Below, piece by piece: positions 32,924 through 42,415 of a stretch of 45,023 bases of DNA. Source of the stretch: an uncultured Verrucomicrobiales bacterium. Lineage in GTDB: Bacteria > Verrucomicrobiota > Verrucomicrobiia > Verrucomicrobiales > Akkermansiaceae. Position 1 is the stretch's first letter. Every line of letters starts with the position of its first letter. The translations under genes and the position numbers were made by a program. The DNA lies in NCBI GenBank assembly GCA_937958875.1, contig CALGMJ010000003.1, positions 1-45,023 on the forward strand. Reading direction: 5' to 3'. The notes beneath the pieces are model-generated. The model did no database searches, was not told the DNA's origin, and saw only the letters and a list, made by a program, of their open reading frames with translations.

Positions 32924-34003
32924 TTGATTCTATCGATCGTGAAGCAGATTAGATCATTTATCCAGAAAGCGCTGACGATGATCTTTCTACTTACGGTTAT
33001 TTCTCATGCCGAGGAAGGGTATCGAGAGTTTACCAATACCAAGGGCCAGACTCTGATGGCGAAGGTGATTCGAAAAGATGCCCAGAATGTCGTCTTAGAA
33101 CGGGAGAAGGATTCTAAGTCTTTTACACTGAAGATTACGACCTTGAGTGAGGATGATCAGGACTACATTGAGGATTTGATTTTGGAGGAGAATTCGACGG
33201 GGGAACTTCATGATGATGAGCCAATCACGGGAGCTCTGAAACGTTTCTATCCTAAAGCTAAGGATGAAATTGCTGCCGGAATTGCTGAAATTCGTGAGCG
33301 TGAACGGCCATCAGAGATTTCGGAGGAGGATTTTGCGGCCGTATGTGAGCTAAACATTTACCGTTTTCTCAGTGGTGTTCCAGCAGATGTAAAATCGAAC
33401 TCGAAGTTGAATAGTCAGGCGAAAGATGCGGCAAGAGCTTGCTTAGAGAATAAAGGGTTATCTCACAAACTGGGTAGGTGGACGGAGAAGTGTAATCTCG
33501 CGTTGGGGCCGGGTGGTGTGCAGGGATCAGTGAAGCTGTATATGGAAGACTCAGGTTCAAATAATCAAGCAGAGCGGGGACATCGCCGATGGTGTCTGAA
33601 TCCGTCCATGGGGAAAAGTGGGTTCGGAAGTGAGCAGAGATACTCGGCAATGTGGGCGTTAGATACTTCAGGCGGAACGAAGATGAAATTTTGGGGCTAT
33701 CCGGGGGAGGGTTTTTACCCGAAGGAGTATCTTCATGATACTTCATGGTCAGCCTATTTTGATAAGAATATCCCGGCAGCAGGAGATCTTGAGATTAGAA
33801 TCTTAAAGCTTACGGAGAGGCCGACGAAGCTTCCCGTAAAAATCGATGAGGTGGCGGGGCAGGAGGTCCCAGTCATTTATAAAAACTCGTTCAAAAACTC
33901 ACTGAATTTCGAAGTAGAGTATCCAGATGGTAAAGCTGGGATCTATTGGGTGGAGATCAAGGGACGTAAGCTGAAGCAGCGTTACTTGGTTGAGCTTTTC
34001 TAG
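32924..34003 (+). CDS. secreted SHD1-CAP domain protein
   Basis: A 359-aa exported protein from a TTG start; GTG at 32939 is an equal alternative. After a signal region (ALTMIFLLTVISHAEE) comes an SHD1 (Sla1-homology) domain, YREFTNTKGQTLMAKVIRKD with the ending TTLSEDDQDYIEDL, a module frequent in this phylum. From about 140 a CAP/SCP-like domain follows: VCELNIYRFLSGV, AARACLENKGLSHK and GHRRWCLNPSMGKSGFGS. A beta-sandwich tail ends the protein. The CAP His/Glu residues are only partly recognisable. Role unknown. It is the last plus-strand gene before the minus-strand HNH lipoprotein. Confidence 0.7.
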   Translation: MILSIVKQIRSFIQKALTMIFLLTVISHAEEGYREFTNTKGQTLMAKVIRKDAQNVVLEREKDSKSFTLKITTLSEDDQDYIEDLILEENSTGELHDDEPITGALKRFYPKAKDEIAAGIAEIRERERPSEISEEDFAAVCELNIYRFLSGVPADVKSNSKLNSQAKDAARACLENKGLSHKLGRWTEKCNLALGPGGVQGSVKLYMEDSGSNNQAERGHRRWCLNPSMGKSGFGSEQRYSAMWALDTSGGTKMKFWGYPGEGFYPKEYLHDTSWSAYFDKNIPAAGDLEIRILKLTERPTKLPVKIDEVAGQEVPVIYKNSFKNSLNFEVEYPDGKAGIYWVEIKGRKLKQRYLVELF

Positions 34004-34038
34004 GAAAATTAAGCGGCAATGCTGAGTCTGTGTTCTGT

Positions 34039-34689
34039 TTATTGGTGCGCTGATTGAACCTGTTCCAGGCCGGTGCGACTCAGAATTCCTTGTTGATACC
34101 AGCGCTCGGCGAGGGTGACTTGGCGTTGAGTGACGCGGTTACTTTTACGGCGGTTTAGCGTTTCTGGAAGGAACTCAAGGTTGAAGATGCTGTTGTCTAG
34201 TTCCGGGCAGATTGAGCGAGGAATAATGTGATCGACAGCGGCTTTTTCACCAGAATAGGGACCTCGCTGGACGATGGGGGAATAGCCCTTACGAAGTTTT
34301 TCCATCCCTGATTGGTCGAGGCATTGAAGCCGGTCAAGGATGGTTAAATTTCGAATGAGTGCCGTAGATTGTTCCGCTTCTCTTGCGGGGTGGTCATGGC
34401 CGGTGAGTTGATGAGCTTCAGTAATGGTTGCTTTTAAATCAGCTCCTTCTCGTCGGGCAGTTTCTAACCAGTAGCAGGCTTTTTTTAGCCTGGGATTGGC
34501 AGCTCGTTTACCTTTGAGAGTCGACAGTCTAGCGGGGTCGATGAGGGGAGCGATTTTTGAAACATGAGCCGTGTTTAAGACTGGGCGTGTCTGATGCGGT
34601 CGTCTTTTTTGAGTGGCTGAACAGCTACACAGAAAAGCGACGACCGCCAAGGTGGAGGCTAAAAAGTGGAAACGCGAATGGAGGGCCAT
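34039..34689 (-). CDS. HNH nuclease-like lipoprotein
   Basis: A 216-aa protein with a lipoprotein signal peptide (LASTLAVVAFLCSCS; Cys after LCS) and a C-terminal HNH domain: KAAVDHIIPRSICPELDNSI, then FNLEFLPETLNRRKSNRVTQ. The DH pair, Pro and Asn of HNH are present. The signal predicts a location outside the inner membrane, uncommon for a DNA nuclease; secreted HNH nucleases are known, so a nutritional or defensive role is possible. The start ATG overlaps the purL stop (TAATG), so it should be translated by ribosomes finishing purL. Confidence 0.75.
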   Translation of the reverse strand: MALHSRFHFLASTLAVVAFLCSCSATQKRRPHQTRPVLNTAHVSKIAPLIDPARLSTLKGKRAANPRLKKACYWLETARREGADLKATITEAHQLTGHDHPAREAEQSTALIRNLTILDRLQCLDQSGMEKLRKGYSPIVQRGPYSGEKAAVDHIIPRSICPELDNSIFNLEFLPETLNRRKSNRVTQRQVTLAERWYQQGILSRTGLEQVQSAHQ

Positions 34690-37600
34690 TAGCTGAAATA
34701 CTTCACACCTGCTTTAAAGAGAGGTTGGTGAAGGTTTCCTGAGATGTTTTTTCCTACCGCAGGTCCGCGGCGCTCAGTATGCCCCATTTTACCAAGGACT
34801 CGTCCACAGGGTGAGGTGATGCCCTCGATCGCCTGAATGGATCCATTCGGATTAAATTCGGGATCCATGGTGGGTTCACCTTCGAGGGTAGTATATTGGG
34901 TGGCAATCTGGCCGTTGGCTGCGAGTTTTTTAATGTCAGCTTCCGAGGCGTAGAACTTTCCTTCGCCGTGTGAGAAGGCGACGTTGTGGAGATCTCCTAC
35001 TTCGGTGGCTGAGAGCCATGGTGAGAGGTTCGAGCTGATCCGGGTCGTCGCATAACGTGCGATGTGGCGGCCAATATCGTTATAAGTGAGGGTGGGAGCG
35101 CCGGGCTGTGGGGCTTGGATTTCACCATATGGAACGAGGCCTGTTTTTACGAGAGCTTGGAAGCCATTGCAGATTCCTAAAATAAGGCCGTCGCGGTTTT
35201 TTAGGAGATCCATGACGGCATCGGCAACCTGTGGGCTGCGGAGAATCGTAGCGATGAATTTTCCTGATCCTGCGGGCTCATCACCAGCGGAGAAACCACC
35301 GGGGAGCATGAGTATTTGGGAATTTTTAATACTCTGTGCGAGAGCATGCAGAGATTCTTCGACGGCCTGAGGAGTGAGATTTCGGAAGACTTGAATCTCT
35401 GCTTCAGCTCCGGCTTCGCGGAAGACTTTAGCGGTGTCATACTCACAGTTGGTACCGGGGAAGGTGGGGATGATGACCTTTGGTTTTGCTGCCAGTGGAG
35501 ACGAGATGGTGAAGGGAGAGTATTTTGAGGAGAAGGTCTCGGCTTCGCTTGTCGTAGGGTCCGTGGTTTCAGGATAGATGTCAGCGAGTGGTTCAGTCCA
35601 CGCATCCAGAAGGTCACCGAGAGCTAGGATGTCACCATTGATGGAGAATTCTGGCGCGCTCTGAGTGCGGCCGATCATTTGAGCTCCATGGAATTCGGTT
35701 TTTGATTCGATGAGGAAGCAGAGGAAGCGTTCTTGATAGAGATCGAGATTAGTATCGATCACCGCTCCGATGCCATTTCCAAAGGCCATCTTAGAAAGTC
35801 CAGTAGCGATCCCTCCATGATCCAGGGTGTGGATGGAGAGGATGTTCTCATTTTTATGAAGAGAATCGGCGATTTCTTTCAGTTTCTTGAAATCTGGAAG
35901 CTGGTTCTCATCACGAGGAACTTCGAGATAAGAGATGATAGAGTCACTTTCTTTGAATTCAGGAGATATGACATGCTTCGTACTTCCAGGGGCGAGGGCG
36001 AAGGAGACAAGGGTAGGAGGAACGTCAATGTCATTGAACGTTCCAGACATGGAGTCTTTTCCTCCGATGGCTCCGAGGCGGAGTTCGTGCTGGGCTTTAA
36101 ACGCTCCGAGAAGGGCGGCGAATGGGAGGCCCCAGCGGCTAGGATCGCCACCGAGTTTCGGGAAGTATTCCTGAAGAGTGAGACGGATATCACTCAGCTT
36201 GGCTCCAGAGGCGACGGCGCGGCAGACGGATTCCGTGACCGCATAGGCTGCTCCGTGGAAGGGGCTCCAGGTGGCGATATTGGGGTTAAATCCCCAAGAC
36301 ATGTGAGTGCAGACATCACTGTGCCCTTCTAAGAAAGGCAGGGTGGCGACCATGGCGTCAACAGGGGTGCGTTGATGTTTTCCGCCAAAAGGAGAGAGGA
36401 CGGTGCCGGCCCCAACGGAGGAGTCAAAACGTTCGCCAAGTCCCTTCTGGGAGGCGGTGTTGAGATCGGAGAGGGCACGTTTGAATGCCGGACTCGAAAT
36501 GGGCTTCGGGATCGATTGGTCTACGGGCCGTTTGTAAATGACGGGATCAATGAAGTGAAGAGTCTTCCCGTCTTGAGCTAGCAGGACATTTTCGTCGTGT
36601 AGATCTTCGATAAACAGATCTAGGGAAGGGAGATAATAATCGTCATTCCGGAAGCGGAACGCCCCAAGCTCTTCTTCCATGTAGCGGCTGACCAACGATC
36701 TCGTCGCTAAGATGAAGTTTCCGCTCGCATCTTTCCCCGCAAATTTTAGTGGCTGGCTGACTAGGAAAGAAATGGCGAACTCATCAAAAACAAGCCCTTC
36801 GAGTCGATAGGCTGTATCAGGGAAAAGCGCGGCGTGATATTCGAGTCGCTCAAGATATTGTTTCCAGTGACCGTGGTATGAACCATTATTCGCCTTCAGC
36901 AGGCGGTCTGAATCTGGAATGAAGGCGACTCGTTGTTCGGCTCCGGCAACTTCGGAACTCGCTGTCCATTCCTGATCAAATTTTTCAGCGCCGTAGTCGA
37001 GGTGCGCTAAGCGACTTCTAAGCTGCTGTTCTTCGACGGTGCGTATGGCTCGGTGGAGTTCTTGTCGTTCTCCGCGTGTTGCCGGCTCTGGGCTGTTAGT
37101 CCGGTCACTTGCTCCGTGAACTCCTTCAAGGACATCTTCGATTGTGCTTTTGAGTCCTCCAATGAGGCTTCGACATTTTTCTGATGTCCGGTACTGAGAT
37201 AGAAGGTTTCTGAATTGTTCATGATTTGAGGATAGGGGTGATGTCAAGTCATCGCAAGCGGTGACATGCACGGTGGCTTCTTGTTGCACACCATTTGTAT
37301 CGAGAAATTCGCGGGTGAGATCGACGATGGTGTCGCCACGCCAGGTCATACGGAGGCGGCCAGAGTCTGTGACGGTGGCGACGTGGACACACTCGAGGTT
37401 TTCTTTGTCAGACTCGGCAATGAAATAGTCAGCTTCTGCGGGATCTACGCAGATGGCCATGCGTTCCTGGGACTCGGAGATGGCGAGTTCCGTGCCATCA
37501 AGGCCGTGGTATTTTTTCGGGACGGCATCGAGATTGATGTCGAGGCTGTCAGCGATTTCACCGATAGCGACGCTGACACCACCGGCACCAAAGTCGTTAC

Positions 37601-39083
37601 AAATCTTGATCTTAGGTGCGAGTTCTGGATTGCGGAAGAGGCGCTGGATTTTGCGCTCGGTAGGGGCATCACCTTTTTGGACCTCGGCGGAATTATCGAG
37701 GGCATCATCGGTGTGTTCCTTAGAAGATCCGGTAGCACCGCCTACGCCATCGCGTCCAGTCCGGCCGCCGATTAGAAGAATAAAGTCGCCTGTATCTGGG
37801 CCTCCACGAAAGACATTCTTACGAGGAGCAGCTGCGACGACGGCTCCGATTTCCATCCGCTTAGCGGCGTAGTTCGGGTGGTAGACTTCGGAGACCTTTC
37901 CGGTAGCTAGACCGATCTGGTTTCCGTAGGAAGAATAGCCGTGGGCTGATTCCTGACAGATTTTCCGCTGAGGGAGCTTTCCAGGGATGGTCTCATCGTA
38001 TGGAGTGCGGGGATCTGCGGCACCGGTGACTCGCATCGCTTGGTAGACATAGGAACGGCCGGAAAGAGGGTCACGAATACAGCCGCCAAGGCAGGTAGCA
38101 GCTCCACCAAAAGGCTCGATTTCTGTCGGGTGATTATGCGTTTCGTTTTTGAACTGAACGAGCCATTCTTCATCGCCGACAGGCACGACGATAGAGGCGG
38201 CATTGATTTCATTCGAGATTTCGACATTGTCGAGTTCTCCTGTTTTTCGCAGCTCTTTCATGCCCATGAGGGCGATGTCCATCAGCGTGACGGGACGTTC
38301 CGTGTCGGGTCCGTAGACTTCGTCACGAGTGGCAAGGTAAGTCTCGTAGGTGTCCTTGATGACATCGGTTCCTTCATCGAAACTGACCTTGGCAATTTTC
38401 GACATAAAGGTGGTGTGACGACAATGATCAGACCAGTAGGTGTCGAGCATACGGAGTTCCGTGATGGTGGGTTCACGGTTTTCGCTCTGGAAATATTTTT
38501 GAGTGTGGACGAGATCGGCAGTCGACATCGCCAGACCAAGCTCGCTACGATAAGTGTCAAAGTCTGCTTCCGACTTTGTATTGAAACCAGATAAGACCGC
38601 GACATCTGCTGGTTCAGGGGAGTCGACACGTTGATAGGGCTCAGTGACTGAGACTTCGTGAGAGTCTACCGGATTGATAAGGTATTTCTTAATCGCCTGG
38701 AGCTCTTCGTTAGAAAGATCTCCTTTTAAAATAATGATACGGGCAGAGGCCACGAACGGGCGATCTTTTCCGGTCAGGATTTGAACACACTGGGCGGCTG
38801 AATCGGCCCGTTGATCGAACTGACCCGGGAGAAATTCAATGGCAAAGGCGGTTTCGTCGTCCGAAAGGCTTAGTTCGAGAGTGGATTTCTCCGCTTGAGG
38901 CTCGGAAAGAATCAGCTGGGTTGCTTTTTCGAATTCTTCATCTGAGAGTCCGTCGAGATCGTAACGCTGTACGATACGAGCAGAGGCGATCGAATCGAGA
39001 GCTAGATTAGCACGAAGGTCAGCGATGAGGTGGGATGATTCGCTGGCGAATTCACAAGTTTTTTCGACGAAGAGGCGATGCAT
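34689..39083 (-). CDS. purL: phosphoribosylformylglycinamidine synthase PurL with an inserted kinase-like domain
   Basis: Large-type FGAM synthase of 1464 aa, converting FGAR, glutamine and ATP to FGAM in purine synthesis. N-terminal domain, linker with TYWSDHCRHT (215-224), first AIRS half (about 295-600; KNETHNHPTEIEPFGGAAT, GVGGATGSSKEHTDD), second AIRS half (about 868-1165; NTASQKGLGERFDSSVGAGT, IGGKDSMSG) and glutamine amidotransferase (about 1200-1464; Cys1305 in LGICNGFQ, His in FSHGEGKFYA, KMGHTERRG). Between the halves (about 611-863) sits a block that normal relatives of about 1230 aa lack. It has a protein-kinase-like signature: candidate Lys730 (DRLLK), Asp827 and Asn832 (IEDLHDENVLL), Asp846 (FIDP). 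The reading frame is unbroken. The HNH lipoprotein gene starts on its stop codon. Confidence 0.92.
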   Translation of the reverse strand: MHRLFVEKTCEFASESSHLIADLRANLALDSIASARIVQRYDLDGLSDEEFEKATQLILSEPQAEKSTLELSLSDDETAFAIEFLPGQFDQRADSAAQCVQILTGKDRPFVASARIIILKGDLSNEELQAIKKYLINPVDSHEVSVTEPYQRVDSPEPADVAVLSGFNTKSEADFDTYRSELGLAMSTADLVHTQKYFQSENREPTITELRMLDTYWSDHCRHTTFMSKIAKVSFDEGTDVIKDTYETYLATRDEVYGPDTERPVTLMDIALMGMKELRKTGELDNVEISNEINAASIVVPVGDEEWLVQFKNETHNHPTEIEPFGGAATCLGGCIRDPLSGRSYVYQAMRVTGAADPRTPYDETIPGKLPQRKICQESAHGYSSYGNQIGLATGKVSEVYHPNYAAKRMEIGAVVAAAPRKNVFRGGPDTGDFILLIGGRTGRDGVGGATGSSKEHTDDALDNSAEVQKGDAPTERKIQRLFRNPELAPKIKICNDFGAGGVSVAIGEIADSLDINLDAVPKKYHGLDGTELAISESQERMAICVDPAEADYFIAESDKENLECVHVATVTDSGRLRMTWRGDTIVDLTREFLDTNGVQQEATVHVTACDDLTSPLSSNHEQFRNLLSQYRTSEKCRSLIGGLKSTIEDVLEGVHGASDRTNSPEPATRGERQELHRAIRTVEEQQLRSRLAHLDYGAEKFDQEWTASSEVAGAEQRVAFIPDSDRLLKANNGSYHGHWKQYLERLEYHAALFPDTAYRLEGLVFDEFAISFLVSQPLKFAGKDASGNFILATRSLVSRYMEEELGAFRFRNDDYYLPSLDLFIEDLHDENVLLAQDGKTLHFIDPVIYKRPVDQSIPKPISSPAFKRALSDLNTASQKGLGERFDSSVGAGTVLSPFGGKHQRTPVDAMVATLPFLEGHSDVCTHMSWGFNPNIATWSPFHGAAYAVTESVCRAVASGAKLSDIRLTLQEYFPKLGGDPSRWGLPFAALLGAFKAQHELRLGAIGGKDSMSGTFNDIDVPPTLVSFALAPGSTKHVISPEFKESDSIISYLEVPRDENQLPDFKKLKEIADSLHKNENILSIHTLDHGGIATGLSKMAFGNGIGAVIDTNLDLYQERFLCFLIESKTEFHGAQMIGRTQSAPEFSINGDILALGDLLDAWTEPLADIYPETTDPTTSEAETFSSKYSPFTISSPLAAKPKVIIPTFPGTNCEYDTAKVFREAGAEAEIQVFRNLTPQAVEESLHALAQSIKNSQILMLPGGFSAGDEPAGSGKFIATILRSPQVADAVMDLLKNRDGLILGICNGFQALVKTGLVPYGEIQAPQPGAPTLTYNDIGRHIARYATTRISSNLSPWLSATEVGDLHNVAFSHGEGKFYASEADIKKLAANGQIATQYTTLEGEPTMDPEFNPNGSIQAIEGITSPCGRVLGKMGHTERRGPAVGKNISGNLHQPLFKAGVKYFS
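36495..37253 (-). other. kinase-like domain inserted in purL (residues about 611-863)
   Basis: This codes the extra block in PurL. Its first part (611-705) is a polar helical region (QFRNLLSQY, ATRGERQELHRAIRTVEEQQ). The core (707-850) has a nucleotide-loop-like segment, Lys730, the helix YLERLEYHAALFPDTAYRLE, the hinge-like SFLVSQPL, the catalytic motif D-L-H-D-E-N-V-L and the metal site HFIDP. This order matches Ser/Thr/Tyr kinases of phage polyvalent proteins and, more distantly, APH/HipA folds. No intein splice residues (N-terminal Cys/Ser, C-terminal His-Asn) flank it. Similarity is judged by eye and kinase activity is inferred. Confidence 0.6.
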
Positions 39084-39154
39084 GGCGACTGGGCAGGTGT
39101 GGAGCCTAATCAGTCGGGAAGCAAGGACAAGCGCGGAGCGAAATGTGAATAAAT

Positions 39155-42100
39155 CTATTGGCTAACGCGGCCGTGGCGGTGAGTGGTCGTACTGATGGAC
39201 TGCTCATGAAGATAACGAAGCAGTTCGAGACGGCCGTTAAGGATGGGTGGAGTGGACAGTTTTTTGTGTAAGGGGTGGCTGGAGCTTTCTACGAGACGGG
39301 TGCCGACGGAGGCCGCTGCGATTTTCGCAAGGGCGAGCGCTTCACCAGAGAGCTCTGGAGCGACGATCTCTGGGGCAGGCCGATAGCGAAATTGATTTCG
39401 CTCACCGTGAAGGTCACTGAGATCCTGCTCCTGGGAAAACTCATGCTCCCACCAGTAAGCATAGCTTTGAGCCGCGATTTCTAGCATCTCGCCACCACCT
39501 AGTTCGTCAACTAATGTTGATACATCACTTCGCGGGGGAGCTAGGCGGGTGGGCTTACCATCGTTCTCCCAGTGACAAAATTGAGTGAGATAGTTTGGCC
39601 CGCCAGCCTTTGCTCCCGGACCCACGGAAGATTTTTTCCATCCTCCAAAGGGTTGCCGTCCGACGATGGCACCAGTGATAGGACGATTTAAATAAGCATT
39701 TCCCACTTCTATTTCATTTCTCCATCGGGTGATTTCGGCTGGATCAAGAGAATGGAGCCCACCGGTGAGCCCAAAATCGGAAGAATTCTGGATCGCGATC
39801 GCTTGAGAGAGGTCTTTTACCCGAATGACCGATAGCACGGGGCCAAAGAGTTCCGTCCGGTGAATCCATGAATCTGCTTGCACCCCGATCCTGATTCCCG
39901 GTGACCAGAGTGTGGGGGTGAGCTGTCGAGGCTCCAGTAACCAGGACTCTCCTGCGTCGAGTTCGGTGAGACCTCGGATAAGATCTGGGCTGGGCTCACT
40001 GATGAGAGGAGTTACGTAGGAACTAGGTTCACTGGCTGGGCCAACTGGAAGGGAGGCGGCGGCATCGCGAAGCTGTCTCATGAAGGATGGGGAGTCATAG
40101 AGATCTGCATGCAGAAGGCAGATCGAGGCAGCTGAACACTTTTGGCCAGCATGGCTAAATGCAGACTGGACCAGGTCCTTGATGGCGAGGTCGGGATCAG
40201 CAGCGGAAGAAATGACGAGGGCATTTTTTCCAGAAGTTTCAGCGAAGAGAGGGATGTCTGGCCGCCAGCGCTGGAAAAGTTGGCCCGTTTCTGAGCTTCC
40301 TGTTAAAATAATGCCGCGAATTTCTGGAGAACGGACCAAGGCTTCACCAATCTGGTGCTCTGAGCAGGGGATGAATTGCAGCGCATGTTTCGGGATCCCT
40401 GCTTTCCAGAGACACTGAGCCATCACCCAGGCTGTGGAAATCGTTTCTGGGGCAGGTTTTAGGATGACTGGGTTTCCAGCAACAAGAGCTGCTAAAACAC
40501 CGCCGCAGGGAATAGCGCAGGGGAAATTCCACGGTGGTGTCACTAGGATGGGACCTAAGGGGCGAGCGGACGTGCCATCCAGGTAGGCGGAGTCGATACT
40601 ACGATGAGCATAGTAGTTGGCGAAGTCGATGGCCTCCGAGACTTCGATGTCTGCCTCGGCGGGTCTTTTGGACGCTTCCTCACGCATGATCGCGATGAGT
40701 TCTCCGCGAGCCTTTGCAAGTTCTTGAGCTGCTTTTCTGAGGATCTCAGCTCTTTCTTGTTGAGTGGTTTTAGACCAAGAGGAAGAGGTGGCCGTTTCTA
40801 AGATCCCGTCTAGTTCCTCGAGGCTGGTGAGAGGGAGGAGTGGTTTTTCTGAGGTGTTGTTTAATGCATTTTGTAACCAAGTACGGTTTTTCTTCAAATT
40901 CCAGTCAGTGTCTGGCGAGTTGGTGAATTTTTCTGGGGATGGCGAGCTTTGATCGATAGGGCGCTCTCTTCTAGGGGTGTGATCGAGAGTGGAGATCGCC
41001 TGATAGGACTCAAAAAATCGTTTTTCCTGATCTTGCCATGAAGCATCACCCACGTTCATCGAGAAGAGGTGACAGAGGAAATTCTCGGGCGAGGTGTTTT
41101 CGTCGAGGCGGCGGACGAGGTAGGCAATGGCGGAGTGGAAATCAGCAGGGCGGACGAGGGGAGTGTAGAATCTCACCGGAGCGTGGTCTGGCGCTAGGAT
41201 ACGGGCCTGATCATTAGCCATGCCTTGGAGCATTTCGAGTTCGACGTGATCTTCCACCTGATGATAGCGACGGAGGAGAAGAGCGTAGGCAATTTCGAAT
41301 AAATTGTGAGAGGCGACACCTACCTTAACCGTTTCGGCATTCTCAGGGAGGCAGGCGAAATTGAGCATTCGCTTATAATTTGCATCGACCTCGAGTTTTG
41401 TGGTGTAGGGAGCCTGAGCCCATCCATGAACCGAAGCCTCTACTTTCTCCATGGCCAGATTTGCTCCCTTCACGAGTCTGACCTTGATTGGAGCGGGGCG
41501 GGATTTTGCCCAGGTCGTTAATTCCTGCAGGAGGGTGAAGGATTCGGGGAGGTAGGCCTGAAGGACGATCCCCGCTTCGAGGTCTTGAAATTCTGGCTCA
41601 CTCAGCGTGCGGCGAAAGACATTGATGGTAAGGTGAAGGTCACGGTAGTCCTCCATGTCGAGATTGATAAATTTACCCGTGCGGTAGAGTGCTCTCAGAC
41701 GTTCTTGAATTTTCGCGATGGTTCTTTCCTCATCCAGAAGATTGATCTGCGAAAAAATGGAGGAAATCTTTAACGAGAGATAGTTGCAGTGAGGCTCGGC
41801 AAGGAGCTTTAGATTTTCTTCCAATCGTTTTTCTGCCTCTTCTTCACCGAGAATTGCTTCGCCGAGCAAGTTCACATTTGTGTGCTCGGGGAAGACTGGG
41901 TTCGTGTCACTTGTGAGGATGACATCCCGAGAATCGTTTCTAATTTGTGCCGAAACCAAAGGCATTACCATTGAAGGAAAAAAGCGGGAGGCGAAAGCTC
42001 CGAGGCGGAGCGCAGAGCGTTCGTAGAGGTTCAGGTAATCTGGCGTGCCGTAGCTCTGGACAAGGCGTCGAAAGACACGCGCTTGTTCTTTAGGGGTATG

Positions 42101-42313
42101 TGGGCGAAAAATTTGGTCAGCAAGATGGAAGGTGAATTCTTTCCCCTCTGAGTCCGCAAGAAGACGTGTCATCTTAGCCGCATGCGCACGTTCATTTCGT
42201 GTTCGAGCAGCCTTGGCTTTGGTAAGAAGATCTTCGGCTAATTGACTCGCTTGCTTGGCAATGTCTGGAGGCAGGACGGAGCGTTCGGAAAGCTGGGGAT
42301 TGAACTTAGACAT
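39155..42313 (-). CDS. putA: bifunctional proline dehydrogenase / P5C dehydrogenase PutA
   Basis: A 1052-aa enzyme oxidising proline to glutamate. The proline dehydrogenase half (about 90-430) shows LYERSALRLGAFASRFFPSM, VRLVKGANLAMEKVEASV, YKRMLNFACLPEN and GMANDQARIL. The aldehyde dehydrogenase half (about 510-960) shows VTPPWNFPCAIPCGGV, KPAPETISTAWVMAQ, TGSSETGQLF, FAETSGKNALVIS with the general base Glu, and the catalytic Cys in HAGQKCSAASICLL. GRQPFGGWKKSSVGPGAKAG is the family block near the end. There is no N-terminal DNA-binding ribbon-helix-helix, so it is not an autorepressor; control probably comes from the divergent AraC-type gene. Its FAD and NAD+ are bound in separate domains, with channelling expected from the family. 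Confidence 0.93.
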   Translation of the reverse strand: MSKFNPQLSERSVLPPDIAKQASQLAEDLLTKAKAARTRNERAHAAKMTRLLADSEGKEFTFHLADQIFRPHTPKEQARVFRRLVQSYGTPDYLNLYERSALRLGAFASRFFPSMVMPLVSAQIRNDSRDVILTSDTNPVFPEHTNVNLLGEAILGEEEAEKRLEENLKLLAEPHCNYLSLKISSIFSQINLLDEERTIAKIQERLRALYRTGKFINLDMEDYRDLHLTINVFRRTLSEPEFQDLEAGIVLQAYLPESFTLLQELTTWAKSRPAPIKVRLVKGANLAMEKVEASVHGWAQAPYTTKLEVDANYKRMLNFACLPENAETVKVGVASHNLFEIAYALLLRRYHQVEDHVELEMLQGMANDQARILAPDHAPVRFYTPLVRPADFHSAIAYLVRRLDENTSPENFLCHLFSMNVGDASWQDQEKRFFESYQAISTLDHTPRRERPIDQSSPSPEKFTNSPDTDWNLKKNRTWLQNALNNTSEKPLLPLTSLEELDGILETATSSSWSKTTQQERAEILRKAAQELAKARGELIAIMREEASKRPAEADIEVSEAIDFANYYAHRSIDSAYLDGTSARPLGPILVTPPWNFPCAIPCGGVLAALVAGNPVILKPAPETISTAWVMAQCLWKAGIPKHALQFIPCSEHQIGEALVRSPEIRGIILTGSSETGQLFQRWRPDIPLFAETSGKNALVISSAADPDLAIKDLVQSAFSHAGQKCSAASICLLHADLYDSPSFMRQLRDAAASLPVGPASEPSSYVTPLISEPSPDLIRGLTELDAGESWLLEPRQLTPTLWSPGIRIGVQADSWIHRTELFGPVLSVIRVKDLSQAIAIQNSSDFGLTGGLHSLDPAEITRWRNEIEVGNAYLNRPITGAIVGRQPFGGWKKSSVGPGAKAGGPNYLTQFCHWENDGKPTRLAPPRSDVSTLVDELGGGEMLEIAAQSYAYWWEHEFSQEQDLSDLHGERNQFRYRPAPEIVAPELSGEALALAKIAAASVGTRLVESSSHPLHKKLSTPPILNGRLELLRYLHEQSISTTTHRHGRVSQ

Positions 42314-42415
42314 ACCCGTTACGTTACAGAATGCTTACGCTGCCGTCTTGACCGAAGAGGACGAATTTTCAGCGGGAACTGGCAAAACGAGGGCTCTCTT
42401 GCTAAATAAGTCGCG

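Noticed and set aside
35733-36332. 199-aa plus-strand ORF
   Set aside because: It lies opposite purL over its whole length, shows no motif or start signal, and purL has clear family blocks on the other strand.
36495-37253. Intein in PurL
   Set aside because: No N-terminal Cys/Ser splice block, no homing endonuclease motifs and no C-terminal His-Asn before a Cys/Ser/Thr; the extra block instead has kinase motifs.
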